Of a stretch of DNA of 64,000 nucleotides, positions 1 to 9,552 are shown piece after piece. The stretch spans positions 62,001 to 126,000 of the forward strand of contig NZ_QJJP01000005.1 of NCBI RefSeq assembly GCF_003201565.1, given 5' to 3'. The DNA comes from Nitrosomonas sp. Nm84 (GTDB lineage: Bacteria; Pseudomonadota; Gammaproteobacteria; Burkholderiales; Nitrosomonadaceae). The notes beneath the pieces were generated by a model, which worked only from the letters and a program-made list of their open reading frames with translations, was not told the DNA's origin and did no database searches. The stretch's first letter is position 1. Each line of letters opens with the position of its first letter. Position numbers and translations under genes: made by a program.

Positions 1-252
1 ATAGGGATAGCAACCAGGCAGTGCTGCATCACTGGGAGTGATCCCGTATCGTGCTAAATCGCTCAAATAGGCCGTATTGAATTGCATCGAACCGACATCA
101 TGGGTTCCATTGCGGTTACTCACCCATTGTCCCGGTTTGCCTCCTTCTTTTTCCGCAATGGCCAAAAGTATATTGGCCGGTATTTCGTACTTGATCGCCG
201 CCGTGATTGAACACACGATTCTATCCTGCTGATCGGGTGGCAGATCCATCAT
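1..252 (-). CDS. TrbN-like lytic transglycosylase, partial (runs off left edge)
   Basis: The first 84 codons of a minus-strand gene can be read, starting with two adjacent ATG codons just after the stop of the OmpA-like gene. The protein contains LLAIAEKEGG, where the glutamate after AIA fits the catalytic Glu of SLT/VirB1-type lytic transglycosylases, followed by a downstream GSMQFN segment typical of the family fold. Such enzymes open peptidoglycan so that the conjugation channel can cross the envelope. In RP4 the trbN gene, downstream of trbL, encodes this function, so position and sequence agree. The 3' end lies outside the window. The family call is firm; the exact trbN orthology is inferred from gene order. 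Confidence 0.75.
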   Translation of the reverse strand, partial: MMDLPPDQQDRIVCSITAAIKYEIPANILLAIAEKEGGKPGQWVSNRNGTHDVGSMQFNTAYLSDLARYGITPSDAALPGCYPY

Positions 253-255
253 GGA

Positions 256-990
256 TTAATGCGCCGGTTGCTGAATATATCGTTGCTGATCCTGATCCTG
301 CGGCAGTTCTTGTTCTTGTACTTGTGGCTGCTGTTGTGGTGGCTGTGGTTGCGCTTCTTTCACCAGAATCTCGACACGACGATTTTTTGCCCTGTTTTCA
401 GGGGAAGTGTTGGGTGCCACCGGCTCAGCAGAACCGCGACCATCAATACTGATACGATTGGATGTAATGCCCTGACTTACCAGATATTCACGTGTACTGG
501 CAGCACGATTGACCGATAAGGGGTTATTAATGGCATCATTGCCGGTATCATCGGTATAACCGATAATGGTTACCTGAGAATCTGGATTACTTATGAGTCC
601 TGCGGTCAGGCTATTGAGTACCGGATGCATTTCGGGTTTTATGGTGGATTGCCCGGTATCAAAGGAAATATCGCTGGGAACATTGACTTTTAGCTGATTG
701 TCAGCGGTTTGAGTCACAGAAACCTTTGTGCCTTCGGTCGCCGCTTCCATTTTCCTTTTTTGTTCTTCCATCCGGTTGGACCAGATATAGCCCCCCACTG
801 CACCGACACCCGCACCAATTCCTGCACCCAGCGCCGGGTCTCCGGCTATGGCGCCGATAATGGCCCCAACCGCGGCACCTGCACCCGTACCCATGGCGGT
901 GCCTTTTGCTGTGCTTTGCTGGGATTCGCTCATAGTGGCACAGCCACCCAGAAAAAACAGTAACGCCAAAAATGTAAGTAATTTTTTCAT
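256..990 (-). CDS. OmpA-family lipoprotein with glycine-zipper segment
   Basis: This 244-residue protein starts with a lipoprotein signal peptide (lipobox LGGC, Cys17), then an Ala/Gly-rich glycine-zipper stretch (about 30-68), then an OmpA C-terminal peptidoglycan-binding domain (about 105-210; note FDTG, TDDTG and NRRVEI). The tail is very rich in Gln and Pro. It probably anchors the outer membrane to peptidoglycan. It sits at the end of the trb operon between trbL and the transglycosylase, where RP4 carries trbM, so it may be a cargo gene serving the mating channel. The role in conjugation is inferred from position only. Confidence 0.85.
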   Translation of the reverse strand: MKKLLTFLALLFFLGGCATMSESQQSTAKGTAMGTGAGAAVGAIIGAIAGDPALGAGIGAGVGAVGGYIWSNRMEEQKRKMEAATEGTKVSVTQTADNQLKVNVPSDISFDTGQSTIKPEMHPVLNSLTAGLISNPDSQVTIIGYTDDTGNDAINNPLSVNRAASTREYLVSQGITSNRISIDGRGSAEPVAPNTSPENRAKNRRVEILVKEAQPQPPQQQPQVQEQELPQDQDQQRYIQQPAH

Positions 991-1016
991 GGTTATATTC
1001 CCTTTGTTTGAGGGTA

Positions 1017-2150
1017 TTAGTAGGATTTCTGTGCTGGTGACTTAAAAGGATAGTTTGATACGCCCTTACTTTTGCTTGGTGCGCTGAATTCTCCCTCTCC
1101 TGCTACCGAAGCTGCCGACTTAACAGCATCTATTGCACTATTGCCTCCACCTAATATTGATGCAACCGACGATATCGCTCCCGCTGCCTTAGAGAGTCCC
1201 ATGCTAGCAACGGCCATCGATGTGGCTGCCGCACCGATGACATGACCTCCACCATAATTACCAACCCCTCCCGCATTAATACTGCTACCGGTAATAATTC
1301 CGGCTATCATGGGCGGTAGTTTTGAAATCAAAACATAAAACGCAATCACAAAAATTAACATGACACCCAATTCTTCAAAGTTCATGATGTTTTGATTCAT
1401 TTTTCCATAATAGTTAATCAGAAAATCACTACCAATCCCAACGATCAAAGTCATGACCATTAACTGAATACCGATCCCCAAAACTGTTTTAAAGTAGTTA
1501 ATGGCGAAATCAGTCGTCCAGCGCGAGCCACCAAAACCTAATAAGAAAATACCTGCGTATAAGAGTACCCAGGAAGAAATTAGCAGCAACAACATGTTGA
1601 CTGCGATGACCGCGAGAATAATTAGGATAATGAGTGAAAGAATGATGGCTAGTAGGCTGTCAATTGGACTTAGAACGTTTAAATTATCGTACCCTAGTCT
1701 AAATATTTGAAAGCCTATATCCATTACATTACCGTGCCCTGACCCAGTCATCCCTGAAGCCTGATTACCCAATACCTGCATGGATTCAATAATGGTTCCA
1801 CCAATATTGTGTCCTGACACAGCATTGCTCAGTAACCAGAAGAAAAATCCCGTAAATATTATAAATCGAGTAAATTCCGCAAAGAAATCTCCAAGATCAG
1901 CCTTGCGTAGAATCATCATGCCAAACGTCCACACCATCGAAATTAACACCAGCGTCCAGAATAGACGTGTTGCTGCCGCTTCCAGGGCGGTATGCCAGTT
2001 TTTGGCCTTATTAAAAAACTTTTGAGTAACCTGTTCCAGAACGCTTTGGTTCGTTGCCGGATCAATATAGGCCAACTCCGCAAATGCGGCTGTAGAAAAC
2101 AACATCAAAATTAAGGCACTAAAAAAGAGACATAGATTCGATTGATTCAC
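1017..2150 (-). CDS. trbL: TrbL/VirB6-type inner-membrane channel protein of the T4SS
   Basis: A 377-residue protein with an N-terminal signal sequence, a short periplasmic segment, and a cluster of about six hydrophobic segments between residues 50 and 280. The C-terminal tail is Gly/Ser/Ala-rich. This is the layout of the TrbL/VirB6 family, the polytopic subunit of the P-type conjugation channel. The protein is shorter than RP4 TrbL (over 500 residues); the difference appears to be in the low-complexity tail. It lies last in the B-to-L series and is separated from trbJ by the small lipoprotein gene, as expected. Confidence 0.9.
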   Translation of the reverse strand: MNQSNLCLFFSALILMLFSTAAFAELAYIDPATNQSVLEQVTQKFFNKAKNWHTALEAAATRLFWTLVLISMVWTFGMMILRKADLGDFFAEFTRFIIFTGFFFWLLSNAVSGHNIGGTIIESMQVLGNQASGMTGSGHGNVMDIGFQIFRLGYDNLNVLSPIDSLLAIILSLIILIILAVIAVNMLLLLISSWVLLYAGIFLLGFGGSRWTTDFAINYFKTVLGIGIQLMVMTLIVGIGSDFLINYYGKMNQNIMNFEELGVMLIFVIAFYVLISKLPPMIAGIITGSSINAGGVGNYGGGHVIGAAATSMAVASMGLSKAAGAISSVASILGGGNSAIDAVKSAASVAGEGEFSAPSKSKGVSNYPFKSPAQKSY

Positions 2151-2182
2151 AGGGTTGATCCTCTAACAATTAGATTGAATGA

Positions 2183-2389
2183 TTACTGTGCTTCGTCAGA
2201 TGCGACAGGATTGCCATCTTGATCAACCAGTCCATGGGTTACGCTAAAGTGTATCCCTCTATCCACATGCTCTGGCTTAGGCTCCTTTAGGACAATCTTT
2301 CCGTCTCCATCCACGTGATCACCACAGCCTATCAGTGTAAAAAGTAATGCAGCCGCTATCGTAATAATTAGCGTTTGATTGGTTTTCAT
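2183..2389 (-). CDS. trbK: Small lipoprotein at the trbK position (possible entry exclusion)
   Basis: A 68-residue protein with a short hydrophobic signal peptide ending in a lipobox (LIGC, Cys22), followed by a charged tail. In RP4 the gene between trbJ and trbL is trbK, a small lipoprotein giving entry exclusion; size, lipobox and position agree. Sequence similarity to RP4 TrbK is not obvious by eye, so the symbol rests mainly on synteny. A VirB7-like structural lipoprotein is the alternative. Confidence 0.65.
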   Translation of the reverse strand: MKTNQTLIITIAAALLFTLIGCGDHVDGDGKIVLKEPKPEHVDRGIHFSVTHGLVDQDGNPVASDEAQ

Positions 2390-2410
2390 AATTGATTCCT
2401 TTGGTTTAAA

Positions 2411-3208
2411 TTAAAATATATCTCGAACATTCCATGCTTTTGCCGGTGGCAAAGTTTGTGGACTTAGCCGTTTGGTTGCGGCCTGATGTGCGGCTTGCTG
2501 CATGGCTTCTCGATCCGTTTGCGCCTGATTTCTGGCATTCTCTGCATTAAACTGTGCAATCATCATGGTACGCAATTGCAACAGTTGGTTGGACTGATAG
2601 GCAGCTAATTGGTTGGCGTACTGAATCGCTTCCAACTGCCCGCCTGCTGTTTCTGCCCGTGATTGCAACAATTGCAAATGCGCGGCATCGAGAGGCACTC
2701 CATCCTGATGTATTTCCAGGCCCCGCAATGATGCATCATTAGCACTTTTTTGCGCGCTGGTGCTGGTTGTTTGCCCTTGCTTGATCAAATCCCAGGCTGA
2801 GTCTGAGCATTTGCCCTCCAGATTAAAACAGGGTGAACCACTGTAATAACTCGCGTTTCGGTACCGGTTCAGATAGTTTTCTACACCGCCCTGGTCTTGA
2901 TAATATTTAAGTGTATTCGATGCTTGGACTAACCGGTTCATCGTATATTCCGCTTTTGCCCAAACATAAGCTGCCGGTGCTACCGTGTTTCTGAGCATGT
3001 TTTCATATTGCTGCAATTGCGTTCGATACTGATCGATCTGCTTGAGCCGCATTTCTACACTCTCATAAGCGGTGACCGTAGTCTGTTGTATATTCGATAG
3101 ATCAATCACAGCCATCCCCCCTGCGTGGCTTTTTGAGGAATACCCAGCGCTAATAATTACGAGCAGTATTGCTACCCCAAGGGCGGTTATGTTTTTACGG
3201 TTTATCAT
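2411..3208 (-). CDS. trbJ: TrbJ, periplasmic T4SS protein (VirB5-like)
   Basis: A 265-residue protein with a signal peptide (hydrophobic segment about 8-25, then SHAGG), followed by a mostly helical, Gln-rich body with heptad-like patterns around residues 40-75 and 180-245. This is typical of TrbJ, the VirB5-like component thought to act at the pilus tip or in the periplasm. It contains a CFNLEGKC pair of cysteines that could form a disulfide. It follows trbI and precedes the small lipoprotein gene in the RP4 order. Confidence 0.88.
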   Translation of the reverse strand: MINRKNITALGVAILLVIISAGYSSKSHAGGMAVIDLSNIQQTTVTAYESVEMRLKQIDQYRTQLQQYENMLRNTVAPAAYVWAKAEYTMNRLVQASNTLKYYQDQGGVENYLNRYRNASYYSGSPCFNLEGKCSDSAWDLIKQGQTTSTSAQKSANDASLRGLEIHQDGVPLDAAHLQLLQSRAETAGGQLEAIQYANQLAAYQSNQLLQLRTMMIAQFNAENARNQAQTDREAMQQAAHQAATKRLSPQTLPPAKAWNVRDIF

Positions 3209-3225
3209 GTTAGATGCTCCTTGAG

Positions 3226-4581
3226 TTAATAATCAAACGATTGATACGGTTTAGAAAACACCATGTCCTTGGTCACAATGACATTGAATCTAAAGCCTGG
3301 GCGTATTTCCAGTGTGGGCGCAATATTCAGGTTTTTCATCATTAAACGCGTGGTGGCTTGGCCCAGTTGCTGGCCTAGCGACTGACTCAAGATGCTACCG
3401 GCATTTTGTCGCCCGAATACACCCCCTCCCCCGGCATCACGCTGACTGTACGTGGCTCCAGCGATCACGGCTGACATCAATAATGCCGATCCGAATATGC
3501 GTAAATAATGATTATTCACCTGATCCTTGAATCCCGCCTGACCGATACCGTCAGCGCCCGGCATCGCACCGATATCCATGGTCTTGCCATCGGGGAAAAT
3601 AATCCGCTGCCAGGCAACCAGTACACGCGATTGACCATAGGCAACATCACTGGAATATTCCCCTACCAGCCGCGCCCCTTGGGGTACCAGACGGTGTTTT
3701 CCCACGGGCGTGTCATAAATATCTTGACTGACTTGCGCCATGATCTGGCCGGGCAGTTCTGAATTAATACCGGAAATAAGCACCGCCGGGATGACAAATC
3801 CCGCCAGCAGGCTATACGGTGTTTCGGGTGCTGCTGGTTTGCTATCCAGTTCCCAACGACTCCCCTGCCCCGTTACATCAAAATTTGTATAATCGTTATT
3901 GGGTCTTTTTGAATCCGCATCGATTAATTCCGTCGGTAAATTATCCAGGGCATCCAGGCCATTCCGGTCACCGCTCAATCCACTGTCCCTGATTTGTTGC
4001 AATCGCGCCAAATAAGTGGCAGTAGGATCGTCTTTAACTTGTGCATCGACTTGTTGTCTGACTGCGGTTATGCGCGCCAATGCCTCCTCTCGGCTGGGTG
4101 TGGCACTCGGTGCAGAGCCTGCGCTTCTGGGTGCTGCGATGGTGACGTTTGTTTTGGCTTTGACTGCCTCTTCAAATTGTTGCATCTTAAGCTGACGAAT
4201 ATGCTGATATTCGGGTGATTCCATCACGGGATGCATTGTGTTTACTGCAGGCAATGGCGGCAAATCAAGATTATCAGGACGCGCAATGAGTATTTCCTGT
4301 GGGATGTCAGGTATTCTAGGGGGTGGTATTTTGGGTTCAATAATCCCATCCTTAAAATCACCCGTGATCATTGCCGCTAATAAATTAGTCGACCCTACTT
4401 CTGTTCTTTCTTCCTTACTCTCAGAGTTTTGCTGATCTGAGCGATTCATCGCAACAATCATCATGATTAACAAAAAGACCAACATAATGCCGACAACAAT
4501 ATAAATCGGTAGATTGTTAACCCGGCGCACGCCCGATGACGAGACGGTATCAGGGGATGTATCAGCAGCCATATTCATCAT
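3226..4581 (-). CDS. trbI: TrbI/VirB10-type channel core protein
   Basis: A 451-residue protein with one N-terminal transmembrane segment (about 26-46), a Pro-rich periplasmic linker (PKIPPPRIPDIP) and a C-terminal TrbI/VirB10 domain (about 245-445, including GVFGRQNAG and FRFNVIVTKDM). VirB10 homologues span both membranes and form the core complex with VirB7 and VirB9. The gene is immediately downstream of trbH, with the start codon next to the trbH-side stop, which suggests coupled translation. Confidence 0.92.
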   Translation of the reverse strand: MMNMAADTSPDTVSSSGVRRVNNLPIYIVVGIMLVFLLIMMIVAMNRSDQQNSESKEERTEVGSTNLLAAMITGDFKDGIIEPKIPPPRIPDIPQEILIARPDNLDLPPLPAVNTMHPVMESPEYQHIRQLKMQQFEEAVKAKTNVTIAAPRSAGSAPSATPSREEALARITAVRQQVDAQVKDDPTATYLARLQQIRDSGLSGDRNGLDALDNLPTELIDADSKRPNNDYTNFDVTGQGSRWELDSKPAAPETPYSLLAGFVIPAVLISGINSELPGQIMAQVSQDIYDTPVGKHRLVPQGARLVGEYSSDVAYGQSRVLVAWQRIIFPDGKTMDIGAMPGADGIGQAGFKDQVNNHYLRIFGSALLMSAVIAGATYSQRDAGGGGVFGRQNAGSILSQSLGQQLGQATTRLMMKNLNIAPTLEIRPGFRFNVIVTKDMVFSKPYQSFDY

Positions 4582-5019
4582 TTACTCCTTGCGCACCCAG
4601 TAACCTGCAGGGTTTATGGTGTTCTCTTTGGAACTATACGCGCGAGTCAGCACATGCTGATCTACCAGGACTGTAAGGCGGTATAAGCCGTCCATGCGGT
4701 CAAAGATATACCCAAGGGTCATGCCATCCGATATTGTTGGTTCTGCTGCTTTGTTGAGGCGCTGCTTTTGATGCTCAATGATGGCGTAGCCCCCGGTTCG
4801 TAAACTATCCACTAAAGCATCGCCAAATGAATCCGCCGTTGGGTGTTGCAGTTTGAATTGTGTTGTAGCCGGTGGATAAAGCGCTATCAGTTGCTGCGTC
4901 ACATCATGAGCTATGCTTTTGTTGTGCGCTTCATCGTTCGCCGCCACAAAATTGCCGTATGGTGTGGTGGCACAACCAGCCAGCATGAATAGCAAAATAG
5001 GCATTGATAACCGAAACAT
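4582..5019 (-). CDS. trbH: TrbH-like conjugation lipoprotein
   Basis: A 145-residue protein with a lipoprotein signal (lipobox LAGC, Cys16) between trbG and trbI, the exact place of trbH in RP4. The mature part is soluble and shows no clear catalytic motif. TrbH is a small outer-membrane-associated lipoprotein of the P-type T4SS and probably fills the VirB7 role. The match is based on size, lipidation signal and synteny. Confidence 0.8.
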   Translation of the reverse strand: MFRLSMPILLFMLAGCATTPYGNFVAANDEAHNKSIAHDVTQQLIALYPPATTQFKLQHPTADSFGDALVDSLRTGGYAIIEHQKQRLNKAAEPTISDGMTLGYIFDRMDGLYRLTVLVDQHVLTRAYSSKENTINPAGYWVRKE

Positions 5020-5020
5020 A

Positions 5021-5932
5021 TTAATTTCCTTGTGTTTTGGTGATTGTTACGCGGCTTTGATCGCTGCCTACACCCGCAATCAGATACGCTTTATCAAAAA
5101 CCGCATCCACGATGTACCGGTCATGCTGCAAACGATAATTCACCATGACCTGCGTGTCTTTTGAGAAAAAGCCTCCTTCTTTGCGTACCACCATTAAAAC
5201 CGGGGCTTCCTGTTGCGAAAATGTGCTCGGCATCTGAATAATGGTTTTTTTGCCATCGTTATAGACGCGCAGCGGTTTCCAGGCGGCCGAGCCTGACACG
5301 CTATACAAGAAATCAAGATCGCCTAAATACTCTCCTGTTGCGGGTAGGGTTCTGGCTTGTTTAATGGCCATTGCGCGGTTTTCTCTCAGTTTGACGGCAT
5401 CCCATTTGGCCTGGGCATCTTCGGGATAAATAAAGGCCACGCGCGGCATGAATTCCTGCCGGTGTGAACGAAGGCGCATGTGATACGTGCGCCGATCGGT
5501 GGTCACGACCAGTGAGGTTTCCAGTCCGACATCCAGCGGTTTGACGATTAAATGTTGTACTTCGAATGCACCGCGCCCGGTTATTGCCGGTTCGACTTGC
5601 CAGCGCACTTGATCGCCCAGGTGAATAGAATTGACTTGTTCGCCGGGTTGCAGTTGTATATCGCAAACCTGCAACACTGCGCAGACAATGCTGGGTTGTT
5701 GTGCGCCAAATAAAAAACGGATGGTGCCATCAGGTCCGGCAACCGGTTTGATTCCCGTGGCGCTGGATTGCTGCCATTTCCGGGCTATTTCAATCGATGC
5801 TCTTTCCTGTGGCGTGAGCTTTGGATTATCTTTTGCAAAATAGGCATCCGGAAAATTACTGCCCGCTGCCAAAACAACCGAAGAAAGGAAACTGACACAT
5901 AGTGCAGTAAATATTATTCCGAGCGTGTTCAT
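5021..5932 (-). CDS. trbG: TrbG/VirB9-type outer-membrane core protein
   Basis: A 303-residue protein with a cleavable signal peptide (about 1-22) and two beta-rich halves. The C-terminal domain (about 200-300) contains DFLYSVSGSAAWKP and MVNYRLQHDRYIVD, recognisable for TrbG/VirB9/CagX proteins. It pairs with TrbI to form the channel core. It lies one base from trbH and just downstream of trbF, in the canonical order. Confidence 0.92.
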   Translation of the reverse strand: MNTLGIIFTALCVSFLSSVVLAAGSNFPDAYFAKDNPKLTPQERASIEIARKWQQSSATGIKPVAGPDGTIRFLFGAQQPSIVCAVLQVCDIQLQPGEQVNSIHLGDQVRWQVEPAITGRGAFEVQHLIVKPLDVGLETSLVVTTDRRTYHMRLRSHRQEFMPRVAFIYPEDAQAKWDAVKLRENRAMAIKQARTLPATGEYLGDLDFLYSVSGSAAWKPLRVYNDGKKTIIQMPSTFSQQEAPVLMVVRKEGGFFSKDTQVMVNYRLQHDRYIVDAVFDKAYLIAGVGSDQSRVTITKTQGN

Positions 5933-5949
5933 TATGGTCCCCTTAACCT

Positions 5950-6708
5950 CTAAATCTGCTTCGACCAGGAGTAATCATTGATATAAATACCCAATGGATT
6001 ATTTCGTATTTGTTCTTCCGTTGTATTTGCCGTCGATCCAACGCTATAGATAGTTAACAGCGCGCGCATTTTAAAAGGAGTCATTGCAATATGGCCTTGC
6101 CGATCATAGGTGGTTTCATTCCAATCGACCTGCCATGTCTCGGGAGTTTGGGGTATGACCGAGATAATCTCGATACTGACGGTTTCTGTGGCCGCCCGCT
6201 TAAAAGGACTGCTATCCTCTGTCCCATTGAGCCATACGTTTGTTTTAGCAGTAGCTGGGGCATTGGGTGAGAGCATTGCATATGCCCGGAAAATAGCCCG
6301 GCGCTGCAATGCAATGTCCGGCGTTACCATGCGTAAATCAGTAATAAATGCGGCAACCGACGCATGAATTACCCGCGGATCAGCCGGTGATGCAATATCC
6401 GCGCGTAATACCGCGACCGCTTCGCCCATTTTGTCAATTTGCACCACATAGGGAATAAACTTGGACTGACTGCCGATATAAATAACGCCGCCCACTGCCG
6501 CCAAAACGATCATGAAACTGAGTATGGCCATGATTTGCCACATATTGCGCGATGCTGCGACAGAGCCCATGTGATCATTCCAGGTTCTGCGCGCATTGAG
6601 GTAAGGGTTTTGATTCTCCCCTGCCCTACGGCCATCCTCGATGATCTCGTCACTTAATCGTTCATCGGTGCCCGGCTTGCGCAGGAAAAAATCTTTTATG
6701 GTACTCAT
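5950..6708 (-). CDS. trbF: TrbF/VirB8-type inner-membrane assembly protein
   Basis: A 252-residue protein with one transmembrane helix (about 58-80) and a periplasmic VirB8-like domain (about 90-250) ending in NPLGIYINDYSWSKQ, a typical TrbF C-terminus. VirB8 proteins nucleate assembly of the T4SS. Its start overlaps the trbE stop by four bases, which fits translational coupling. Confidence 0.92.
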   Translation of the reverse strand: MSTIKDFFLRKPGTDERLSDEIIEDGRRAGENQNPYLNARRTWNDHMGSVAASRNMWQIMAILSFMIVLAAVGGVIYIGSQSKFIPYVVQIDKMGEAVAVLRADIASPADPRVIHASVAAFITDLRMVTPDIALQRRAIFRAYAMLSPNAPATAKTNVWLNGTEDSSPFKRAATETVSIEIISVIPQTPETWQVDWNETTYDRQGHIAMTPFKMRALLTIYSVGSTANTTEEQIRNNPLGIYINDYSWSKQI

Positions 6709-9242
6709 GCCCTACCCTCATTAAAATTTAGCGTCAGATCTTTCATATCGAGCCATTCCTTAACCCAATCATCACCATATTTTGAAATCAAGTGTTTAAT
6801 GGTGGCGATGGATTCTTTGTCCGATGCGCCGACAAAGGCCAGGGCAATCTGACCCAATGCCAACTCATAAAGCCTTCGGCCATTCTCGGAAACACAGTAA
6901 TATTGACGCTTGGCCTTGGCTGTTGCGAGAATTTCAATCTGGCGGGTATTGAGTCCCATGCGCCGATAAAGTGCGGATGCCTCTTCATCACGGGCATGCA
7001 CATTCGGCAGGAATATTTTTGTGGCGGTGGATTCAACAATCACATCCAAAATCCCGCTATTGGCTGCATCTGACAGGTTTTGCGTCGCCATAAGCACTAG
7101 GCAATTGGCTTTACGCATGACTTTCAGCCATTCGCGGATTTTTTCTCGGAATACCTTATGACCGAGCATAATCCAGGCTTCATCCAGTATGATTGCCGCT
7201 GGTTGGCCGTGTAAACTACGCTCAATGCGGCGAAACAGGTAGAGCAAGGTTGGCAGCGCATATTTCTCGCCGATATTCATCAGTTCTTCAATCTCGAATG
7301 TGGTGAAATCAGCCAGTTGGAGTCCATCTGCTTCGGCATCGAGCAAATGCCCCATCATGCCGTCAACAGTATATTGCAGCATCACTTCACGAATCGCCTC
7401 ATCCTGAATCGTTACCGAAAACTCTGATAAGGTTTTAGCGCCACTTTGATGCATGCTGGTCAGTGCGCTACTGATTTCATTGCGCTGATTCGGGGTGATG
7501 GCAATATTATTGAGTTCGATGATGGTACTAATCCATTCCAGCGCCCAGGCGCGATCTCCTTTTGTTTCGAGGAATTGAAGGGGGCAAAACGCCAGCGCGT
7601 CATCATCGGAGGCCACGCAAAAATGCTTGCCGCCAACGGCTTGGGTAAGTGGATACATCGACATGCCTTTATCAAAGCAATAAATGGACATGCCCTTGTA
7701 GCGCCGCAGTTGCGCAGCTATGAGGGCTAGATGCGTTGATTTACCAGCACCGGTTGGGCCAAACATGAAAGTGTGTCCAATGTCTCCAACGTGCAAGTTG
7801 AGACGAAAAGGCGTTGCCCCTTGCGTAATACAGTGCATGAGCGGTGGTGCCATCGGCGGATACATCGGACAGGGCGCTGCATTCATTCCAGGCCAAATCG
7901 TGTTGAGCGGTATTAAATCCGCAAGATTCATGGTGTTTAACAAGGGGCGGCGAACATTCTCAACCCCATGCCCGGGCAAGCTACCCAGGTACGCATCGAT
8001 GGTGTTGATGGTTTCAATACGCGCTTTAAATCCCAAATGATTAATCGCTTTGACAGCTTGCAACGCAGATGCTTCCAGTATTTCTCTGCTCTGGCTCATC
8101 AACACGACTACGCTGGTATAGTAGCCTTGTGAAACCAGGCCACTATTGGTCTCAGAAATAGCTGATTGTGCGTCACTCACCATGTTCAAGGCATTCTCAT
8201 CAATATGGCTGCTATGCGTATTAAATACCTGATCAAAAAAACCACGCACTTTCTGCTTCCATTTTTTACCGAACTTTTCCAGGTGGGCTACCGACTCGTG
8301 ATTGTCCATGAAGATATAGCGCGTCGACCAACGGCAAACACAATGCAATTCAGACAAGGCGTTGAGGATTCCTGGTGAGGATTCAAGGGGGAAACCATCA
8401 ATAGATACCACCTGGATAAAATTGCGGCCAATTTTAGGCACGACCCCACCCCAGAACTCCTGTCCACTTAGCAGCGCATCCAGGTACATGGGATTCTTAG
8501 GTAAAACCATTGGGTCATCCATACCCGTTATGCAAAACTGTATCCAGCGCAAAAAATCATCATGGGTAATGGTTGAATTGTCCTCATTGGTTATTTTGTG
8601 GCTGAGTAGCCGCGTCAATTCGATAGTGCCGGACAATCGTGATTCAATATTCAAGCACTCGCGCTTGAAATAGTTAATGAGGTTAAAGGTTCGCGCTTTA
8701 TTGTCTGGCGCAGCTTCTCCATCATCAAACATGAGATCAACAAATTGTCGTTCTGCCAGCATGGGCGGTAACCAGGTTGCAGTCAAAACAAAATAACTCT
8801 CATACAAAGTACCAGTGCTCTCAAAAGTTCTGCGCCGCTCGCCATCTATGGCGGCTGAAACTGGATCAGGAAAATGCGACAATCCTTTGTCGGAATAGCC
8901 TTCTGCGGATTTACGAACCGCATCAACATGGATCATCCAGCCGGCGCCAAGGCGCGATAAAGCATTATTGATTTGTAGAGAAACATGCTCACGTTCCGCC
9001 TGGGTACTGCTTGCTGTGTCAGAACCCTGATAAATCCAGGCCGTCATCAGTGACCCATCTTTGCCGACAATCACGCCATCATCCACGACCGACGCATAGA
9101 TAAGCAGATCAACAAAACCGGGTGTTTTAGAGCGGTGTCTGTCCAGTTTGTGGTTGTTCTCAACTGCACGTATGCGCATGATCAGAACAAATAGCAGCAC
9201 CATTCCACTACCGGAAAAAAAGAAGATCAGGACCTCTATCAT
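6705..9242 (-). CDS. trbE: TrbE/VirB4-type T4SS ATPase
   Basis: An 845-residue protein with an N-terminal hydrophobic segment (1-24), a VirB4 N-terminal domain, and a P-loop ATPase domain with Walker A GPTGAGKST (about residue 495) and Walker B AIILDEAW (about 680). VirB4-family ATPases power pilus subunit extraction and substrate transport. The length matches RP4 TrbE (about 850). It overlaps both trbD upstream and trbF downstream by four bases. Confidence 0.96.
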   Translation of the reverse strand: MIEVLIFFFSGSGMVLLFVLIMRIRAVENNHKLDRHRSKTPGFVDLLIYASVVDDGVIVGKDGSLMTAWIYQGSDTASSTQAEREHVSLQINNALSRLGAGWMIHVDAVRKSAEGYSDKGLSHFPDPVSAAIDGERRRTFESTGTLYESYFVLTATWLPPMLAERQFVDLMFDDGEAAPDNKARTFNLINYFKRECLNIESRLSGTIELTRLLSHKITNEDNSTITHDDFLRWIQFCITGMDDPMVLPKNPMYLDALLSGQEFWGGVVPKIGRNFIQVVSIDGFPLESSPGILNALSELHCVCRWSTRYIFMDNHESVAHLEKFGKKWKQKVRGFFDQVFNTHSSHIDENALNMVSDAQSAISETNSGLVSQGYYTSVVVLMSQSREILEASALQAVKAINHLGFKARIETINTIDAYLGSLPGHGVENVRRPLLNTMNLADLIPLNTIWPGMNAAPCPMYPPMAPPLMHCITQGATPFRLNLHVGDIGHTFMFGPTGAGKSTHLALIAAQLRRYKGMSIYCFDKGMSMYPLTQAVGGKHFCVASDDDALAFCPLQFLETKGDRAWALEWISTIIELNNIAITPNQRNEISSALTSMHQSGAKTLSEFSVTIQDEAIREVMLQYTVDGMMGHLLDAEADGLQLADFTTFEIEELMNIGEKYALPTLLYLFRRIERSLHGQPAAIILDEAWIMLGHKVFREKIREWLKVMRKANCLVLMATQNLSDAANSGILDVIVESTATKIFLPNVHARDEEASALYRRMGLNTRQIEILATAKAKRQYYCVSENGRRLYELALGQIALAFVGASDKESIATIKHLISKYGDDWVKEWLDMKDLTLNFNEGRA

Positions 9243-9550
9243 CGGTATTGTTTCTCCTGCGCTGCGCTGTTGTTATAGAAAGGAGTGCTACGTGACGCGT
9301 AGTACTCCCTATATTTGCGGTGACGCAAATAGACCTGGCGCAATTGCGGGTCATTCTTTGCCATCAGGCGTAATACGTACAGAGCGAAAGTCCACAAAAT
9401 TACGCCAAAAACAAATGCTTTAAATTCAAATGCACTGAATATCAAGGTAAAAGCCAGGAGGCCGGAGAACATCACCATCTCCCTGTCTCCCCCCATGAAA
9501 AGATTAGGGCGGTTAGCGGCCTGACGGATAGGAATAGTGCGAAGCGCCAT
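9239..9550 (-). CDS. trbD: TrbD/VirB3-type membrane protein
   Basis: A 103-residue protein with two adjacent hydrophobic segments (about 28-62) and a basic, Tyr/Arg-rich C-terminus. VirB3 homologues are small inner-membrane proteins acting with VirB4. The N-terminus (ALRTIPIRQAANRPNLF) is typical of TrbD. The gene overlaps trbE by four bases and lies two bases from trbC. Confidence 0.92.
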   Translation of the reverse strand: MALRTIPIRQAANRPNLFMGGDREMVMFSGLLAFTLIFSAFEFKAFVFGVILWTFALYVLRLMAKNDPQLRQVYLRHRKYREYYASRSTPFYNNSAAQEKQYR

Positions 9551-9552
9551 GA

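Noticed and set aside
207-519. Two plus-strand frames at the left edge
   Set aside because: Antisense to the OmpA-like gene, with low-complexity Val/Leu-rich products that mirror its Gln/Pro-rich tail.
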